Shown here one piece after another: positions 53,464 through 61,412 of a stretch of DNA of 64,000 nucleotides. The notes under the pieces were generated by a model that ran no database searches, was not told the origin of the DNA, and saw nothing but the letters and a program-made list of their open reading frames with translations. The stretch covers positions 248,001-312,000 of the forward strand of contig NZ_JAVFVT010000001.1 of assembly GCF_030929555.1 (NCBI RefSeq), given 5' to 3'. Origin of the DNA: Paenibacillus sp. LHD-117. Its GTDB lineage: Bacteria; Bacillota; Bacilli; Paenibacillales; Paenibacillaceae. Numbering within the stretch: position 1 is the stretch's first letter; every line of letters starts with the position of its first letter. Position numbers and translations under genes: made by a program.

Positions 53464-54322
53464 TCTCGCGAGCGCTAGGAAGAGAGCGCGCTTTGCCTTT
53501 CGGAGGCCGAATTTGCGACAGCGTACGCTGCTGCTGATCGCCTTCGGCGTTTTGCTGCTTGCGACGATCTTCGTCGCCGGGCAGCTCGTGACTGAAGAGA
53601 TGCTGGCGGTAAGCTTCGCGGACAAACATCTAGCGCCTTCTCTCCAACATCTATACGGTACGGACTGGTTCGGCAGGGACATGTTCCTGCGTACGCTCAA
53701 AGGACTGTCGCTCAGCCTCGTTATCGGCGCCGCCTCTACGATCGGTGCCGGCATCGTCGCCGTGTTCATCGGAACGGCCGCCGCCTTGGGCGGCAAACGG
53801 GTGGACGCGTGCATCAAGTGGCTGACGGATGTCGTCATGGGCATGCCCCATTTGATCTTGCTCATCCTGGTGGCGTTCCTGTTCGGGAAGGGTCCTCAGG
53901 GAATTATCATCGGCATGGTGCTGACGCACTGGACTTATCTTTCGAGGATTGTCCGGGCGGAGGTGCTGCAGATCAAATCGAGCCAATATGTGAAGGCCGC
54001 CCGAAGCTTCGGCAGAAGCCGATTGCATATCGCGTTCCGTCACCTGCTGCCGCATGTATTCCCGCAATTTCTCGTGGGTCTCGTACTGATGTTTCCGCAT
54101 ACGATTCTGCACGAAGCGTCGCTCACCTTCCTCGGCTTCGGGCTGTCGCCCCATCAGCCGGGTGTCGGCGTGATTTTATCCGAATCGCTGAAATATCTGA
54201 GCACTGGCCAATGGTGGACCGCGCTGCTTCCGGGTCTCTCGCTGTTAGCCGTCGTCCGGCTGTTCGACCGGTTGGGAGAACGGTTGCAGGCGCTTTATCA
54301 TCCAAACCAAGCCCATGATTAG
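53453..54322 (+). CDS. ABC transporter permease (NikC/OppC type)
   Basis: 289 residues. N-terminal helix ~23-43 (LLLIAFGVLLLATIFVA), then LYGTDWFGRDMFLRTLKGLS near 65 (the typical OppC GTDxxGRD), and EAA loop YVKAARSFGRSRLHIAFRHLLP near 180. Partner of the preceding permease. Confidence 0.93.
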   Translation: MNINLASARKRARFAFRRPNLRQRTLLLIAFGVLLLATIFVAGQLVTEEMLAVSFADKHLAPSLQHLYGTDWFGRDMFLRTLKGLSLSLVIGAASTIGAGIVAVFIGTAAALGGKRVDACIKWLTDVVMGMPHLILLILVAFLFGKGPQGIIIGMVLTHWTYLSRIVRAEVLQIKSSQYVKAARSFGRSRLHIAFRHLLPHVFPQFLVGLVLMFPHTILHEASLTFLGFGLSPHQPGVGVILSESLKYLSTGQWWTALLPGLSLLAVVRLFDRLGERLQALYHPNQAHD

Positions 54323-54334
54323 GAGGTGTCAGGC

Positions 54335-55186
54335 ATGATTCGTCGCAAACCGATGCTGGAGGTCGCCGATTTCGGCGTCGCCTTCGCCCAATACGGAAGA
54401 GGGCTGCGCCGGGAGGAAAAACAAGTCATTTCGAATTTTACGCTCGAAGTATATCCGGGAGAAATCATGGCGGTTGTCGGCGCCAGCGGATCGGGCAAGA
54501 GCCTGCTTGCGCATGCCATCCTCGGCATTCTTCCTTACAATGCCCGCGAGAGCGGCAGCTTGAGATTTAACGGCGAGGAGCTAACTCAGAAACGGAAGGA
54601 GGAGCTTCGTGGGAGGCGGATCGCGTTAATACCGCAATCCGTCGGTTATCTAGATCCGCTGATGAAGGCGGGCAAGCAGATGGACAGTCCGCTGCGGGGG
54701 GAGCATGCTGCCGTATCAGCTGCCAACTTATTGGAACGGTTCCAACTTGCCAAATCGGCCTCTGGAAAATATCCCTATCAGCTGTCCGGCGGAATGGCCC
54801 GAAGGGTGCTCATCGCAACGGCTCTCACATCCGGCGCCGAGCTCGTCATCGCCGACGAACCGACCCCCGGGCTTCATCCGTCCGTCGTTCAAGAGACGCT
54901 CGACGCTCTGCGGGAGCTCGCCGATCGCGGGCTAAGCGTGCTTATGATCACGCATGATATCGATCTTGCGTTCGTCGCGGCGGATCGGATCGCGGTGTTC
55001 AATAACGGGAGGACGGTCGAGGTTGTTGACGCGGCTTTGTACGAAGCGTCTCCCGACCATGTGAAGCATCCGTATAGCAAGGCACTATGGCATGCTTTGC
55101 CTCAAAACGGATTCCGCTCCGAACGGAGTAAGGACTACGGAATGTGGGAAGAAAAGCTTAATGGGACGGAGGGAGAGGTTTTATGA
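54335..55186 (+). CDS. ABC transporter ATP-binding protein (NikD/OppD type)
   Basis: 283 residues. Start ATG 54335 is placed by AGGAGGTG at 54322-54329; the GTG at 54326 overlaps the RBS. Walker A VVGASGSGKSLLAHA near 46, signature YQLSGGMARRVLIATAL near 148, Walker B ELVIADEPTPGL. One of two ATPases energising the importer. Overlaps the next gene by 4 bp. Confidence 0.93.
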   Translation: MIRRKPMLEVADFGVAFAQYGRGLRREEKQVISNFTLEVYPGEIMAVVGASGSGKSLLAHAILGILPYNARESGSLRFNGEELTQKRKEELRGRRIALIPQSVGYLDPLMKAGKQMDSPLRGEHAAVSAANLLERFQLAKSASGKYPYQLSGGMARRVLIATALTSGAELVIADEPTPGLHPSVVQETLDALRELADRGLSVLMITHDIDLAFVAADRIAVFNNGRTVEVVDAALYEASPDHVKHPYSKALWHALPQNGFRSERSKDYGMWEEKLNGTEGEVL

Positions 55187-55779
55187 CGCTTCGGGCTGAG
55201 CAGATCCGGTACCGCTACCCCAGCGCCAAGGAATGGGTGTTGGAGGATATATCGATCGAAGTCGGTGCGGGGGAGGTCGTAGGTCTCGTTGGCACAAGCG
55301 GCCGTGGCAAAAGCACGTTAGGCAAAATTATGGCCGGACAGATATCCGGCTACCAAGGCGAAGTGCTGCTGGATGGAGAGGCGCTGCCCGCACGGGGCTT
55401 CTCGCCGGTGCAGCTCATCTACCAGCACCCCGAGCTGGCGGTTAATCCGAAGTGGAAGCTCGGCAGGTCGCTCGCGGAAGCGGGCGACTACGACGATGCG
55501 CTCCGCAAGGAGATGGGCATCCGCGACGACTTCTTGAGCCGGTGGCCGAATGAGCTGTCGGGCGGCGAGCTGCAGCGCATTTGCGTCATGCGCGCGCTCA
55601 AGCCTCACACGCGTTTCCTCATCGCGGACGAAATCAGCACCATGCTCGACGTTATCACCCAATCACAAATCTGGAACATCGTCCTGGATTATGCGCGCAC
55701 GCACCGGATCGGCATTCTAGCGATTACGCATAACGAACATTTGGCAAAAGCGATTTGCACCAGGACGGTCCAGCTATAG
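55183..55779 (+). CDS. ABC transporter ATP-binding protein (NikE/OppF type), short
   Basis: 198 residues, about 50 shorter than usual NikE/OppF. Walker A GLVGTSGRGKSTLGK near 34, signature NELSGGELQRICVMRAL, Walker B FLIADEIST (Glu present), H-loop ILAITHNEH, all intact; only the C-terminal substrate-class extension is missing. ATG start within the end of the previous gene. Last gene of the importer and the last host-type gene before the cassette array. Confidence 0.92.
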   Translation: MTLRAEQIRYRYPSAKEWVLEDISIEVGAGEVVGLVGTSGRGKSTLGKIMAGQISGYQGEVLLDGEALPARGFSPVQLIYQHPELAVNPKWKLGRSLAEAGDYDDALRKEMGIRDDFLSRWPNELSGGELQRICVMRALKPHTRFLIADEISTMLDVITQSQIWNIVLDYARTHRIGILAITHNEHLAKAICTRTVQL

Positions 55780-55789
55780 GGCAAAACGG

Positions 55790-55822
55790 GAACAAACCGC
55801 TTCTTCGCGAAGCGGTTTGTTT
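55790..55822 (+). terminator. Terminator of the importer operon
   Basis: AACAAACCGCTTC pairs with GAAGCGGTTTGTT around a short loop (55791-55820), flanked by A- and T-rich sequence. It separates the host operon from the cassette array. Confidence 0.88.
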
Positions 55823-56001
55823 GTCGTTACTGAGCTTTGGAGAGGAAGGGATATTCGGAAATGTAAGATAGAGGTATTTTTAGGAGATGTGTCGAATAAT
55901 GTGGGATTAATTCTGAACGTCGGAGAAGGTTAGCGGATCGGGAGTGCGTAAATATTGGGAACAGGTAGTAATTAGTGTAGTGCGTAAATATGGAGTTAGA
56001 C
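55823..56001 (+). other. Left boundary of cassette array, attI-like candidate
   Basis: No gene in 55823-55995. Contains two direct repeats of AGTGCGTAAATAT (55943 and 55979) and ends in the core site GTTAGAC (55995-56001), cut point after G55995. Direct repeats beside a simple core site are how integron attI sites are built. There is no adjacent integrase gene, so an attachment-site role is inferred only from position and layout. Confidence 0.45.
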
Positions 56002-56039
56002 GAAATTAAACTAAAGCATATAAAGTGAGGGGGTTTACG

Positions 56040-56921
56040 ATGAAGATTGGTGCTGCAGGACTCATGAAACTATCTGAAATGATTTGTGGCGATCAACCAT
56101 TTGATTTTTTTCCATATCGAAGTTCTTCTAATTTAACCAGATTCTTTGTAAGTATTGATTTAGATTATGTACACGATGGCTCTACTCGGAGAATTTGGGT
56201 AAATGACGTATTAACTGAATTAAATAATAAGGCTTCAAGACAAGATAACATGCCCTCTCAAGGGATAATTAATATTATTGAATATTTATTACACCCAGAT
56301 CATTTTCTCTTCGATGAAAGTGTAGACAGAAACAAAGCTTTAGAAGCAGTACAATTATGTATGAAGACATACAATTTAACCATTGCTGAACAAGCAAATG
56401 GAATTGCAAAAGTCAGACCACTGAATGGCGAGTTTATATCAACCGCTTATGCTGAAGTACCTATTGAAAAGTTAATTACATTTAAACCCGATGTATTTCA
56501 AGTTCCAACTAAACCGCAAAACCAAAGACTTGTATCAGTTATGATGCCGTTTAGTGCTCAATTTAATGGTACTTTTCAAGCGATAAAGAAAGTCACTGAT
56601 TATATGGGACTTGAATGTTTGCGTGCGGATGATATTTGGGATAACACTACTTTTATACAAGATATTTTTGACCTTATTTTTTGTTCTAAGATTGTTATCG
56701 TGGATTTTAGTGGAAGGAATTCTAATGTCATGTATGAAACAGGAATCGCTCATACACTAGGTAAAACAGTAATTCCAATAACCCAATCAATATCTGATAT
56801 ACCCTCTGACTTAGGTCACCACAGAGCACTGGTATATCTATCAAATGAACAAGGATTAAGTCAGTTATCCAAAGATTTATATAAGAGAATGAAAGTATTG
56901 ATTTCTGAAGTGCAGATTTAG
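56040..56921 (+). CDS. Cassette 1: TIR/nucleoside deoxyribosyltransferase-like protein
   Basis: 293 residues. ATG 56040 is preferred to GTG 56025 because AGGGGG precedes it. The N-terminal ~165 residues are unrecognised. The C-terminal ~125 form a Rossmann-like nucleotide-binding domain: SVMMPFSAQFNGTFQAIKKV, CLRADDIWDNTTFIQDIFDLI, IVIVDFSGRNSNVMYETGIAH, LGKTVIPITQ. This pattern is shared by nucleoside 2-deoxyribosyltransferases and TIR-like NAD-binding domains, the latter frequent in anti-phage systems. Defence role is only a possibility. Leader of 44 nt from the cassette cut point. Confidence 0.75.
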   Translation: MKIGAAGLMKLSEMICGDQPFDFFPYRSSSNLTRFFVSIDLDYVHDGSTRRIWVNDVLTELNNKASRQDNMPSQGIINIIEYLLHPDHFLFDESVDRNKALEAVQLCMKTYNLTIAEQANGIAKVRPLNGEFISTAYAEVPIEKLITFKPDVFQVPTKPQNQRLVSVMMPFSAQFNGTFQAIKKVTDYMGLECLRADDIWDNTTFIQDIFDLIFCSKIVIVDFSGRNSNVMYETGIAHTLGKTVIPITQSISDIPSDLGHHRALVYLSNEQGLSQLSKDLYKRMKVLISEVQI

Positions 56922-56945
56922 ATTACTCAAGAAGAGTTTAACTTC

Positions 56946-57065
56946 GTCTAACACCATATTCACGCATCGGGCATTCGCCCTCGGTCCGCAGATGAATTAG
57001 CAAGGTGGCCTAGGCTGTGGACACACTCGACTTCGTCGAGCGTCGTGAATACAAGAACGTTATCA
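56946..57065 (+). other. attC-like site 1
   Basis: R'' core GTCTAAC (56946) and R' GTTATCA (57059). L'' ATTCACG and L' CGTGAAT pair. Side hairpin 1 GGGC-ATTC-GCCC, side hairpin 2 CTCGAC-TTC-GTCGAG, inner stem GTCCGCAG / CTGTGGAC. The left arm matches the cassette 1 start: GTTAGACGAA then TTAAACT after one mismatch. Confidence 0.85.
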
Positions 57066-57090
57066 GAAATCAGATGATCGGGGATAAAGA

Positions 57091-58008
57091 ATGATATTAA
57101 GAATAGAGGACATTATAAAGCTAGATTTTTCTAAGTATTTAGATAGAAAAGAAAACTCTATATCATTACGAACAAAGCAAAGATATCTAAGTGATATTAA
57201 TTACTATGTGGATAACTATATAAATAACTCAAATGTTATTGATGGATTAGATAAATTTTTTGTTACTAAAGATATATTATCCTTCTTGAGGCTCAGAAAA
57301 AGTTCAACTGCACGAGCTGCAATCGTGAACTTTATGGGTTTTCTTAAGGAGTATGGGCATCTTAATACCTTAAAACATGTTGAATTAACTGAGTATCTTA
57401 AATCTTTAAAGCCAACCATAATTGAGAAACAAATGGTGTTTTTCGATGATGAGCAAATATCATTCTTACTTAATAATAGAGTAGTTTATAGTAAGAAGGA
57501 TAGTGAGGAATCTCAAACAATTCTTCGTTTACTTTTAATGTTATCTTTTCAGTTAATTTTTGAACAAGATCACCTAATGAAACTCAATTGGTCAGATGTT
57601 AATCTAGATAGAAAAAGAATAAGAAATCTAAGGAAAGACAGTCTAGCATATGGATGGATAAAAATTGATGATGTATTGTGTCAAATGTTACTTGAACAAA
57701 AACAACAAATAAAAAATATTCAGATTGATACACCAGTCCTTATTTATAAAGGAGAACGCCTAGATAATAGGAAGATTAATTCACTATTATCAATCCTTAA
57801 ACGAAAACCAAATTTAACTATTTTAAAGACTTCAACTGATATTCAGAAAATAAATAGGAGTAGAATATTACAAGATTTGAACAATTCGAAAGGTAAGTCC
57901 ACATTTGAAATTATAAAGATCACTGGACTAACAAAGAACACACAATTTGAACATGCATTAGAAGAATATTTATTAAACGAGTACTCGAGGATGCCATCTG
58001 ACATCTGA
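57091..58008 (+). CDS. Cassette 2: tyrosine-recombinase-like protein lacking catalytic residues
   Basis: 305 residues. N-terminal SAM-like core-binding domain ~20-110 (LRTKQRYLSDINYYVDNYI, STARAAIVNFMGFLKEYGHL), then a domain aligned with the tyrosine-recombinase catalytic fold ~125-300. Box I, normally a Gly-Leu-Arg followed by WSD, reads SFQLIFEQDHLMKLNWSDV: the catalytic Arg is replaced (Glu by alignment). Box II HxxR is not recognisable (QKINRSRILQ). A Tyr near the end (EEYLLNEY) is possible. So fold without an active site; not a working integron integrase. Its stop codon TGA is part of the attC core. Confidence 0.75.
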   Translation: MILRIEDIIKLDFSKYLDRKENSISLRTKQRYLSDINYYVDNYINNSNVIDGLDKFFVTKDILSFLRLRKSSTARAAIVNFMGFLKEYGHLNTLKHVELTEYLKSLKPTIIEKQMVFFDDEQISFLLNNRVVYSKKDSEESQTILRLLLMLSFQLIFEQDHLMKLNWSDVNLDRKRIRNLRKDSLAYGWIKIDDVLCQMLLEQKQQIKNIQIDTPVLIYKGERLDNRKINSLLSILKRKPNLTILKTSTDIQKINRSRILQDLNNSKGKSTFEIIKITGLTKNTQFEHALEEYLLNEYSRMPSDI

Positions 58009-58126
58009 TAACACCATATTCACGCATCGGGCATTCGCCCTCGGTCCCAGAAGCGGCTACTAAGAAGTGGTTGCTGTGGACACACCCGGCATTCGCCAGG
58101 CGTCGTGAATATACGAAACGTTAGGT
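58006..58126 (+). other. attC-like site 2
   Basis: R'' TGATAAC (58006) contains the ORF stop codon; R' GTTAGGT (58120). Hairpin 1 GGGC-ATTC-GCCC; hairpin 2 CCGGC-ATTC-GCC, slightly imperfect; inner stem GTCCCAG / CTGTGGAC. Left arm GACATCTGATAAC pairs with the cassette 2 start GTTATCAGAAATC except two bases. Confidence 0.85.
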
Positions 58127-58158
58127 GAAATCCACGAAAGCGTAAGAACCAATTCGAA

Positions 58159-58710
58159 ATGAGTGATATTATGAATCTTTCAAGTGTTGATTTTATAATT
58201 GATCACAATGATATCTACTTATCACATGAGCATAGCTCATTTATGAGTTTGTTTCATATTAGAATAGATAAAAGTATTTATCCAAATCGAAGGTACAAAG
58301 GACTTCCACTTTTAACATTAAGTTATTTCATAAAGGAATTAAGGCTGTTAATTTCCAAGGAAAATACAATTAATGAAAGACATATATATTTTTATCCTGA
58401 AACCACTAACTTTATTAAATTCAAATTGATAGACAATGAAACAGTGTTACTAGAATTTGTTCAAAGGAAGAATAGTGCTAAAAATATTATACAATCTATT
58501 TTTTCGAAGGATGGGCGACTTGAGTCATCAATTGTTTATTGCCAGTTCAATGAGTTATTTGTTGTTTTATATAAAACAGCAGAAACGTTAATAAATAGAT
58601 TAAATAATCGTAAAGAACATGGAGGAGATTTTTATGCTCTTGAATATCAAGTCAGACTTGCCAAATCGTTATTTAATAAACTGGTAGTAACTATAAATGA
58701 TAAAGGTTGA
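58159..58710 (+). CDS. Cassette 3: hypothetical protein
   Basis: 183 residues, family not recognised. No signal peptide or membrane helix. Mixed alpha/beta composition, rich in Ile/Asn/Lys; Lys-rich YFYPETTNFIKFKLIDNETVLLEFV suggests beta-strands. Start may be ATG 58159 or 58171; the upstream region lacks a strong Shine-Dalgarno. The gene fills its cassette: 38-nt leader and ~30 nt from stop to core. Confidence 0.65.
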   Translation: MSDIMNLSSVDFIIDHNDIYLSHEHSSFMSLFHIRIDKSIYPNRRYKGLPLLTLSYFIKELRLLISKENTINERHIYFYPETTNFIKFKLIDNETVLLEFVQRKNSAKNIIQSIFSKDGRLESSIVYCQFNELFVVLYKTAETLINRLNNRKEHGGDFYALEYQVRLAKSLFNKLVVTINDKG

Positions 58711-58736
58711 CAGTATTTCAGGAAGTCGGGGACATC

Positions 58737-58863
58737 ACCTAACACCATATTCACGCATCGGGCCATTCGGCCCTCGGTCCGGCAGGAGATACCGGCAGGG
58801 GAGCTGGATCAGCCGGACACACCCGGCATTCGCCGGGCGTCGTGAATATACGAAACGTTAGAT
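58737..58863 (+). other. attC-like site 3
   Basis: R'' ACCTAAC (58737), R' GTTAGAT (58857), both matching RYYYAAC / GTTRRRY. Hairpin 1 GGGCC-ATTC-GGCCC (one pair longer), hairpin 2 CCCGGC-ATTC-GCCGGG, inner stem GTCCGGC / GCCGGAC. Own-cassette arm match GTTAGGTGA then TCC. Confidence 0.87.
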
Positions 58864-58898
58864 GAAATGCCTGAAAACAATAACAAAGGAATGTTTAA

Positions 58899-59258
58899 AT
58901 GACAAAGTCATTAGTACCGCTTAGAGTTCCTACAGGTTGGACAATTTCATGGAACAGCTTTATTGAACTAATTCCGAAAGACTTTAAAGATGAAGATTAT
59001 GAACATCGATGGGATTTTAATGAGGATCTATTGCAATTAGTAAACAACAATAAAAAGAAAATTATAGATTTAGGTTGGTATCCTAGTAATCAACCTGATG
59101 GGCAGTTTAGGTTAGTTGTAATTAATCAATTTGATAATCAAGATGAACAAATTACTTCGTGGGATAACCCTATATTAATAATTTGTACAAGAGAATTAAA
59201 AGAAGTAATAACAAGAATTGAAGAAGTGCTATTGAAGATCTCTCAAGACATTATGTAG
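58899..59258 (+). CDS. Cassette 4: small hypothetical protein
   Basis: 119 residues, acidic and Trp-rich. Begins PLRVPTGWTISWNSFIEL and contains LGWYPSNQPDGQFRLVVIN; a pattern I associate loosely with small immunity-type proteins, but cannot assign. No membrane segment. RBS-like GGA precedes ATG 58899, leader 41 nt. Confidence 0.65.
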   Translation: MTKSLVPLRVPTGWTISWNSFIELIPKDFKDEDYEHRWDFNEDLLQLVNNNKKKIIDLGWYPSNQPDGQFRLVVINQFDNQDEQITSWDNPILIICTRELKEVITRIEEVLLKISQDIM

Positions 59259-59283
59259 CAAATTCTAAGAAGTCAGGCCCTTC

Positions 59284-59405
59284 ATCTAACACCATATTCT
59301 CGCATCAGGCATTCGCCCTCGGACCGGCAGATATAATTAGTATGGAAGCTGAGCAGCGGTCACATCCGACTTCGTCGGAAGTCGTGAATCAACGACAGGT
59401 TTTAA
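59284..59405 (+). other. attC-like site 4
   Basis: R'' ATCTAAC (59284); R' GTTTTAA (59399) deviates from GTTA. Inner stem GACCGGC / GCGGTC keeps pairing although both sides differ from the usual GTCC / GGAC, a compensatory change. Hairpin 2 TCCGAC-TTC-GTCGGA. Arm match GTTAGATGAA plus GCCTGA with the cassette 4 start. Confidence 0.85.
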
Positions 59406-59439
59406 GAAATCGGCGAAAAACTAATAAAGGAGAACTCTA

Positions 59440-60033
59440 ATGGCAAATGAACTGCCAGACATATTTAAAGAAATAAATAAAAAAGATAATTTGCCAAGTG
59501 ATTGTTTTAGAAGAAATTCACCTCACTATAATCTGGTTTCATACATAAACAATATTATTGCGTTATATCTCAGCGATTCTTATGAATTTATTCCTGTGTT
59601 CATTAAGAGAGCTGATAAGGAAATTACTGATTTAACAAATAGAATTGGACACCATAAATATTTTGATAATTGCAGAGTCTTGTTGTCCCAGGTTGCAAAT
59701 CAAGTAAACAATGCTATTGATAACGTTATCGATGATATTCTGCCTCTACTTTATCGAGGAGATAATGATCGGTACAGTAGATGTCCAGAGAAATTCTGCT
59801 TTCATTGGGTAGAAAAAGGTACTAAAAGGCTTCCGTTTCAATTTTCGAATGTTGATGAAGCATATAAAATTTCAAGAAAGTTTACACCATCAAAAACTTC
59901 TTACTGCGGATGTGCCTTTGAGACCTGCAAAAGACTGGTCCTGGATGAAGATAATAAAGATTGGTATGAGCCTAACGAGCCGTTATTAGAAGAATATAAA
60001 GTATCAGCAAAACATTTTATTATTGATTCGTAG
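59440..60033 (+). CDS. Cassette 5: hypothetical protein with cysteine motifs
   Basis: 197 residues, family unknown. C-terminal half has CPEKFCFHW and CGCAFETC, four to five cysteines that could bind a metal. The N-terminal half is helical (YNLVSYINNIIALYLSD, LLSQVANQVNNAIDNVIDDI). Clear RBS AAAGGAG before ATG 59440. Single ORF in its cassette. Confidence 0.68.
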   Translation: MANELPDIFKEINKKDNLPSDCFRRNSPHYNLVSYINNIIALYLSDSYEFIPVFIKRADKEITDLTNRIGHHKYFDNCRVLLSQVANQVNNAIDNVIDDILPLLYRGDNDRYSRCPEKFCFHWVEKGTKRLPFQFSNVDEAYKISRKFTPSKTSYCGCAFETCKRLVLDEDNKDWYEPNEPLLEEYKVSAKHFIIDS

Positions 60034-60059
60034 GTTAATCAAAGAAGTCGCCGACAACT

Positions 60060-60183
60060 TATAAACCATTTTCACGCAATGGACATACGCCCTCGGTCCG
60101 GACAGTAGTGTTTGGCAGGGAAGCAGAGGCAGCCGGACACAACCGACATTCGTCGGACGTCGTGAATATACGAAACGTTATCA
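60060..60183 (+). other. attC-like site 5
   Basis: R'' is degenerate (TATAAAC at 60060-60066) and mirrors the degenerate R' at which cassette 5 begins. R' GTTATCA (60177). Hairpin 2 CCGAC-ATTC-GTCGG, inner stem GTCCGG / CCGGAC, hairpin 1 weakened (GGACATACGCCC). Arm match TAAG plus TCGGCGA. Confidence 0.82.
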
Positions 60184-60238
60184 GAAATCATTGCAGAGCT
60201 GAAACAATAAATTCTATTTATCATTGAGGTGTGCCGAG

Positions 60239-60571
60239 ATGCTAGACGCATTCACTAAGAAGAGACTTGAGAAACTATTAATTGATTATATCGATAAGAA
60301 AATTCCAAAGCACATTCGAAATCAAATGAGACTCAATTATAAATTCAGAGGAAACAATATTACTCTTTTTGAAGAACGACCGGCGTTTATGAGCGATAAA
60401 TGGGTTGAAATTGATGTTGCACAATTCCGATTGGAACAAAACAAATGGAAAGTATATTGGAGAGATAGTAAAGATAAATGGCATTTTGTTGAAGACATTA
60501 TTCCTGATGAAGATTTTGAAAAACAATTGAAAATCGTAGATGAAGATAACAGAGGTTTATTTTGGGGGTAA
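60239..60571 (+). CDS. Cassette 6: DUF3024-family protein
   Basis: 110 residues from ATG 60239; GAGGTG at 60226 makes it better than the TTG at 60224. Matches DUF3024 throughout: DAFTKKRLEKLLIDYIDKKIP, IRNQMRLNYKFRGNNITLFEE split over residues 25-45, ERPAFMSDKWVEIDVAQFR, WHFVEDIIPDEDFEKQL and DEDNRGLFWG at the end. Function of the family unknown. Confidence 0.85.
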   Translation: MLDAFTKKRLEKLLIDYIDKKIPKHIRNQMRLNYKFRGNNITLFEERPAFMSDKWVEIDVAQFRLEQNKWKVYWRDSKDKWHFVEDIIPDEDFEKQLKIVDEDNRGLFWG

Positions 60572-60593
60572 CTCGAAGAGGGGCAATGACTTC

Positions 60594-60718
60594 TGATACA
60601 CCATATTCATGCATCGGGACATTCGCCCCTCGGTCCGGCAGAAGTAGTTGGCAGGGAAGTGATTGCAGCCGGACACATCCGACTTCGTCTTATGTCGTGA
60701 ATATACGAAATATTATAT
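60594..60718 (+). other. attC-like site 6 (mutated cores)
   Basis: R'' is TGATAC, one A short (60594-60599). At R' the cut-point G is A (60712: TATTATATG), so both cores are damaged. Hairpin 2 is also imperfect (TCCGAC-TTC-GTCTTA); the inner stem GTCCGGC / GCCGGAC is intact. Probably inactive as a recombination site. Confidence 0.8.
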
Positions 60719-60756
60719 GCAACTACTGCAAATTCAAATTATGAGGGGAATGAACA

Positions 60757-61236
60757 ATGAAGCTATCCTTTAAATACTCTGAAAGAGAATTTGTCCGCGC
60801 AATGAATCAAGCTAATGGGGATTCAAAGCGTCTTATAGTTGATTTCATAATTGCAATCGCTTTATTATTTTACGGTCTTTATCTATACATAAATGGGTCG
60901 AACGAGATATTTTATTCTTTTATTATAGTCATTTCGATTATTTTTATTTTTATCTTGTTCGCTCGAATGTTAATTGTTCCGAAACTAGTGTTTAGGAAAG
61001 AGCCTAAGTATAAAGAGGAATATAATTTAGAATTGAATGATGAAAATATACTGTTCAGTGCTGGCGCACTAAAGTCAACAATTCAGTGGGACTTTTATAA
61101 AGAAATTAAAGAAACAAAAGATTTCATTTACTTGAAATATAGCAAGCGAGGCTTTGCAATAATTCCTAAACGAGTGTTTAATTCAAGCACTGAATTGGAA
61201 ATGTTTAAACAGAAAATCTATTCAAAGATAAAGTAA
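60757..61236 (+). CDS. Cassette 7: YcxB-like membrane protein
   Basis: 159 residues. Two membrane helices, ~28-45 (LIVDFIIAIALLFYGLYLYI) and ~52-72 (YSFIIVISIIFIFILFARML), then a C-terminal YcxB-like domain (YNLELNDENILFSAGALKST, IQWDFYKEIKETKDFIYLKY, AIIPKRVF). Family of unknown function. RBS GAGGGGA. One ORF per cassette. Confidence 0.8.
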   Translation: MKLSFKYSEREFVRAMNQANGDSKRLIVDFIIAIALLFYGLYLYINGSNEIFYSFIIVISIIFIFILFARMLIVPKLVFRKEPKYKEEYNLELNDENILFSAGALKSTIQWDFYKEIKETKDFIYLKYSKRGFAIIPKRVFNSSTELEMFKQKIYSKIK

Positions 61237-61270
61237 TCAGTTGAGAGTATATCAGAAAGGCAGTAGCAGC

Positions 61271-61377
61271 ATATAACATCATATTCACGCATCGGGGCAG
61301 GAGATATTGGCAGGGGAGTTGTGGCAACCGGACACATCCGACTCCGTCGGACGTCGTGAAACAAAGAAACGTTATAG
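61271..61377 (+). other. attC-like site 7 (internal deletion)
   Basis: R'' ATATAAC (61271), R' GTTATAG (61371). Lacks ~20 bp that hold hairpin 1 and the left inner strand: CATCGGGG jumps straight to CAGGAGATATTGGCAGGGG. Hairpin 2 TCCGAC-TCC-GTCGGA remains. Arm match TTATATGC plus CTACTGC with the cassette 7 start. Confidence 0.82.
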
Positions 61378-61412
61378 GCAAGACCTGCAAACAAATTAAG
61401 GAGGAATTACTT

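Noticed and set aside
55996..56024. Cassette 1 promoter with -35 TTAGAC in the core site and -10 TATAAA at 17 bp
   Set aside because: Spacing is ideal but the -35 matches consensus at only two positions; too weak to list as a promoter.
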